From positions 62,001 to 126,000 of the forward strand of contig JAGBAX010000028.1 in assembly GCA_017938765.1 (NCBI GenBank): 64,000 nt of DNA, written 5' to 3'. Under the pieces are notes generated by a model that did no database searches, was not told the origin of the DNA, and saw only the letters and a list, made by a program, of their open reading frames with translations. The position numbers were made by a program, and so were the translations under genes. This document shows positions 60,979-64,000 of this stretch, piece after piece (the stretch's first letter is position 1; every line of letters begins with the position of its first letter). Origin of the DNA: Alistipes sp. Its GTDB lineage: Bacteria; Bacteroidota; Bacteroidia; Bacteroidales; Rikenellaceae.

Positions 60979-61983
60979 ATGAGAGTTGCACGCCACAGCA
61001 AAAGCTGCCCTGAAAACCAAATATGGTACAGTTCAACAAATAAGCGAGTTGTTGAGCCCTCAAATCCCGATGCATTTGATGCCAAGATTGTATCAAATAG
61101 CTACACCTCTGAGGGCGGAGTAATCATCTTTGAAGGCGAGATTTCAACAGTGGGAGATAACGCCTTCTGCGGCTGCAGCCTACTACAAACCATAACCCTA
61201 CCAAAGTCAATTACACAGATTAGCAGCACAGCCTTTAGGGAGTGTAGTGCGCTTGACAAATTTTACGGTGAGCACTCTTCCGCAGACGGAGACGCCCTTA
61301 TTATCAACCAGCGACTGATTGCGTTTGCTCACAGAGTAAAAAATTGTCAATACATCATCCCTAAAGGTGTTGTTGCTATAGGCAAATACGCCTTTGACTC
61401 ACATACAGCACTGCAAAGCATCATTATTGACGCCGATGTAGAGTCTATCCACGAGGCAGCATTCTATCACTGCACAAACCTTACAAGTGTTATCATCGGC
61501 AACAAGGTGCGCAATATCTGCAAAGAGGCATTTATGGGCTGTAGCGCCCTTACCGATATTATTATCGGCAATAGTGTCACTACAATCTCAGACTCAGCAT
61601 TCTACTACTGCAACAACCTTAAACACATAACCTTTGGCAACAAAGTAAACACAATCTCAGACTCAGCCTTCCGCGGTTGCGACAACCTAACACAAATAAC
61701 CCTCCCTGAGAGCATTACTCATATCGGTAATGCCGCCTTTATGCGCTGCTCTTCACTTCTGAGCGTGATTATCAAAGCCCCAATCCCACCACAAATTACC
61801 GATACCACATTTGACAGCACAACCGACTACATGATATATATCCCTAAGCAATCCATATCGCTATATACCAATAGCAATTGCTGGGTTAAGTTGCTCAACA
61901 AAATCGCTACATCAACTCCATCACACAACAAAATGGATGCACAGCCCAATAAAACTCAAACACCACTACTTAAAAAGCTGTAA
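60979..61983 (+). CDS. BspA-type leucine-rich repeat protein (LRR_5)
   Basis: 334 residues without a signal peptide. N-terminal SKSCPENQIWYSSTNKRVVEPSNPDAF, a segment common to a Bacteroidota LRR family, then about eight repeats of 22-24 residues (e.g. ISTVGDNAFCGCSLLQTITLPKSIT; RNICKEAFMGCSALTDIIIGNSVT) with the conserved AF..C..L pattern of LRR_5. After the repeats comes IPPQITDTTFDSTTDYMIYIPKQS, which closes the solenoid. Such proteins bind host or neighbour proteins; the lack of a signal suggests an intracellular or unusual-export role. The long leader precedes it. Confidence 0.88.
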   Translation: MRVARHSKSCPENQIWYSSTNKRVVEPSNPDAFDAKIVSNSYTSEGGVIIFEGEISTVGDNAFCGCSLLQTITLPKSITQISSTAFRECSALDKFYGEHSSADGDALIINQRLIAFAHRVKNCQYIIPKGVVAIGKYAFDSHTALQSIIIDADVESIHEAAFYHCTNLTSVIIGNKVRNICKEAFMGCSALTDIIIGNSVTTISDSAFYYCNNLKHITFGNKVNTISDSAFRGCDNLTQITLPESITHIGNAAFMRCSSLLSVIIKAPIPPQITDTTFDSTTDYMIYIPKQSISLYTNSNCWVKLLNKIATSTPSHNKMDAQPNKTQTPLLKKL

Positions 61984-62235
61984 AGAGTGGCAGAAAAGAG
62001 CTAAGGAATTCTAATGTTAGATAGCGCACAATAGCAGCAAATGACAATAAATGACAGCGGGCTAAAGCCCTTAATATTGCGCGCACAGCGCGCTATTCTA
62101 TGTCATTGAGAGCGAAAGCCCTTGCTATTAAATGTCATTTACCACTACTCCGCTAAATCAAAGCACCCTCACTGCTCAATCAAAGTCGGGTCACCAAAGG
62201 TGAGCCAACGGCTAACGGCTAACGGCTAATAGCAT
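61984..62235. repeat. Intergenic hairpins and heptamers after the LRR gene
   Basis: Short hairpins GGGCT-aa-AGCCC and GCGCGC-aca-GCGCGC, AAATGACA/TGTCATTT pairs, then GGGTCACCAAAGGTGAGCC and CGGCTAACGG heptamers (62215-62230). No ORF. Confidence 0.6.
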
Positions 62236-62475
62236 AAACTAATTTTAAGTGTGGATTTACAACGCTCGGCATATAAAACAGCGAAGGGCTGTACTTGAGG
62301 TACCCAGTAAAAAAATTGATTGTAGGCGAGGTTTTACAACGCTCTGATAAAAAACTAATTTTAAGTGCGGATTTACAACGCTCGGCTCAAAAAACAGCGA
62401 AGGGCTGTACTAATCGTACTGCCCTTTGCTGGAGTTTGAGTTAGCGGCAGGAAATACCGCTTAAAATTAGTTTTT
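62236..62475 (-). repeat. GTAC-hairpin/TIR repeat, copy 4 (tandem half duplicated)
   Basis: AAACTAATTTTAAG-GTGGATTTACAACG begins at 62236 and again at 62352 (116 nt apart). The second unit is bounded by AAAAACTAATTTTAAG (62350-62365) and CTTAAAATTAGTTTTT (62460-62475), exact inverted repeats. Hairpins: GGG-ct-GTAC-ttgag-GTAC-CC (62286-62305) and CAGCGAAGGGC-t-GTAC-taatc-GTAC-t-GCCCTTTGCTG (62395-62431). The last T bases form the stop codon of the next gene. Confidence 0.8.
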
Positions 62476-64000
62476 AAGGTACGTAGTTGAAGTAAGCATT
62501 ATCCTTCAAATAAACCTCCTTAGACTGGTGACCACCATAGATGTACTCTGAGAAGTTGTTCTCGTTGAGAACTACACCGTTTACAGAACCACCGACAGCA
62601 GCAGCCTCAAGAACAAGCGCGTGCTCAAGGGTACAAGCTGTACCGATTGAAGAGAAGTGCTGTGTACCGAGGATAGCACCGATAGTTGACTCTGGGTGAG
62701 TAGACTGGCTACTTACAGCACCACCGTTGATGTCTGCCTTAAGCTCACCGTAAATCATAGAACCGCAAACACCACCTACGTGTGCAATAACAGTCTCAGG
62801 GTTGTCAGTGAGGAAGGATACAGTACCTACATTTGAGCTACCGTTGAGGAAGAATACGTAAGCGTCTGTATAACGGTTAGATGCCATCTTACCCATCACA
62901 CCACCGAGGAATGCCTCTGAAGAAGCCTTGTTACACTTCAGTGTCACATTACCCATGTTAGAGCAAGAGTTGTAGTGAGGGTTGTAAGCATTTGCACCAG
63001 CACTTGCTACAGCACCACCTACGCAGATACCGCAGTTATCAGCATAACGCATAGAGCCCTCGTCAAGCTGAGTATTTGGAGTATCGCACTCTACATAGAT
63101 ATCACCCTGGTTGATAAGGAATGTGTTCTCACAACCTACAGCGATATTACACTGAGTGAAGCAGAGCAGACCACCAACACAGAAGTAGTCAATAGCATTT
63201 GTTGTACCAGCAATCTCAGTCTCCCAGTTCTTGTTAGAGTACTCGCCAGTAATGAATGGGTCGTAGTGTACAGCGTAAACTGTAATATCACCCTCATTAG
63301 TCAGACGGTTGAGGCTAGCCCACTGTGTACGACCTACACCACCAGAGAGTGCGAAGGTGTGTACTACTGCAGGGTCACCTGGCTCACCAACGTTGATGTT
63401 ACCATAGTTAGTACAGTTGTTGATGTTACCAAATACGTTAGTAATGTTGGTATCAACACGGTTTGTAGCATAACCAGCGATAGCACCAATATAGAATGTA
63501 CCGATATGACGCTCAACGTTCTTATCAACAACAATCTCACCGTAGTTCTGGCAGTTTGTAACCTCATAACCTGCAGCACGACCGATAAATCCACCGATAG
63601 TAGTGTAACGGTAGTAAGCGTGGGACATCTTTGATGTTGTACCAACAGGATACTCTGACTGAGTTACATTGTAGATGTGAATCTTACCATAGTTCTTACA
63701 GCCAGACATATGAGAGATAGCATCAAGGTCAGTTGGAGCACCAGAAGCCTCACCGATGAATGCGCCGATATAGATGTTATCGTTTGAGTGCTCACCGAAG
63801 ATGTTGATTGCACCGTAGTTAGTACAGTTCTCAATGTTACCTGTAGCCTCGTGGTCTGAACCCTCAGAGATAACACCTGCATTTACGAGGAATGACCAGC
63901 ACTGAGTCTGAGCAGTGTACTCAGAGAGTGAAATACGAAGCTCACAGCTCTCGTCAAATACCACGTTAGAGATTGTGTTACCATAAACAAGGTTGCGGAA
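62474..64000 (-). CDS. Repeat-rich fimbrillin-family surface protein, C-terminal part (5' cut by window edge)
   Basis: The frame is open to base 64000, with 508 codons seen; the internal GTG at 63964 is not the start. It is built of repeats with the pattern N/GCTN-Y/N-G-x-I (NIENCTNYGAINIF, SGCKNYGKIHIY, VTNCQNYGEIVV, INNCTNYGNINV) alternating with GAFIGEA/GGFIGRA/GGVGR strands. The pattern matches the repeat half of the protein at 13.2-15.8 kb, so these are paralogues. It was probably preceded by a signal and lipobox, outside the window. The stop codon is part of the flanking repeat's terminus. Confidence 0.8.
   Translation of the reverse strand, partial: FRNLVYGNTISNVVFDESCELRISLSEYTAQTQCWSFLVNAGVISEGSDHEATGNIENCTNYGAINIFGEHSNDNIYIGAFIGEASGAPTDLDAISHMSGCKNYGKIHIYNVTQSEYPVGTTSKMSHAYYRYTTIGGFIGRAAGYEVTNCQNYGEIVVDKNVERHIGTFYIGAIAGYATNRVDTNITNVFGNINNCTNYGNINVGEPGDPAVVHTFALSGGVGRTQWASLNRLTNEGDITVYAVHYDPFITGEYSNKNWETEIAGTTNAIDYFCVGGLLCFTQCNIAVGCENTFLINQGDIYVECDTPNTQLDEGSMRYADNCGICVGGAVASAGANAYNPHYNSCSNMGNVTLKCNKASSEAFLGGVMGKMASNRYTDAYVFFLNGSSNVGTVSFLTDNPETVIAHVGGVCGSMIYGELKADINGGAVSSQSTHPESTIGAILGTQHFSSIGTACTLEHALVLEAAAVGGSVNGVVLNENNFSEYIYGGHQSKEVYLKDNAYFNYVP

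Noticed and set aside
40402-62431. GTAC hairpins as integron attC sites
   Set aside because: They lack the R/L box layout and no integrase or gene cassette array is near.
1-64000. CRISPR array, transposase, integrase or rRNA operon
   Set aside because: No regularly spaced direct repeats with unique spacers, and no DDE/tyrosine recombinase or rRNA signature was found in the window.

Overview
The window reads as a chromosome segment of a gut-type Bacteroidota, order Bacteroidales, plausibly a Rikenellaceae/Alistipes-like lineage; the family is inferred and no species can be named. Evidence: many promoters of the Bacteroidota type (TTTG, 18-21 nt, TAnnTTTG), starts without a clear Shine-Dalgarno, fimbrillin-type lipoproteins, a DUF4837 lipoprotein, a BspA-type leucine-rich repeat protein, TonB-linked outer membrane proteins, a Bacteroidota-style omega subunit and a futalosine-pathway gene (mqnE). 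Most of the window is compact core genome; the accessory content lies between operons.

Layout. 1-4.2 kb: end of a TonB receptor with a heavy-metal-binding partner, efp, and a large outer membrane barrel protein. 4.4-8.2 kb: ubiX and a polysaccharide deacetylase, divergent from a DUF4837 lipoprotein, glf and rlmH. 8.5-13 kb: small lipoprotein, HAD phosphatase, greA, tRNA-Arg, nhaC, a second HAD phosphatase. 13-16 kb: a 48-residue peptide gene with a nine-G tract ahead of a fimbrillin/repeat surface lipoprotein. 16-21.7 kb: three-gene RND efflux operon behind a palindromic operator candidate. 21.8-22.7 kb: a two-gene phage-like remnant. 22.8-29.7 kb: bamD-rpoZ-coaBC-recN, continuing without a break into a FecCD-type metal/cofactor ABC importer. 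29.8-30.4 kb: tRNA-Glu, a possibly structured spacer and rpsT. 30.7-38.3 kb: cca-pdxJ divergent from nadK, then uppS-bamA-skp-skp. 38.4-40.2 kb: membrane protein plus winged-helix regulator, converging on an EamA transporter. 40.5-47.6 kb: six-gene operon tgt-lptG-mqnE-PASTA-rluD-ygiQ. 47.9-53.8 kb: GT2-sigma-rsmG-phosphoesterase, and apbE-lipid kinase. 54-56.6 kb: rpsO and pnp. 57-64 kb: a fimbrillin-nuclease fusion lipoprotein with a second NhaC antiporter, a BspA-like protein behind a long leader, and the 3' part of a second repeat surface protein.

Shared themes are envelope biogenesis (bamA, bamD, skp, lptG, uppS), RNA maturation and translation (rlmH, efp, tgt, rluD, rsmG, cca, pnp, rpsO, rpsT), and surface display of lipoproteins.

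The least explained content is two families of structured intergenic repeats, each placed directly after stop codons and in the same orientation as the upstream gene. One folds as a four-way cloverleaf (4 copies), with arm stems that change together between copies while the arm tip stays constant. The other has terminal inverted repeats whose last base lies in the stop codon, GTAC-loop-GTAC hairpins and heptamer tandem repeats. No CRISPR array, rRNA operon, intact prophage or transposase was seen.
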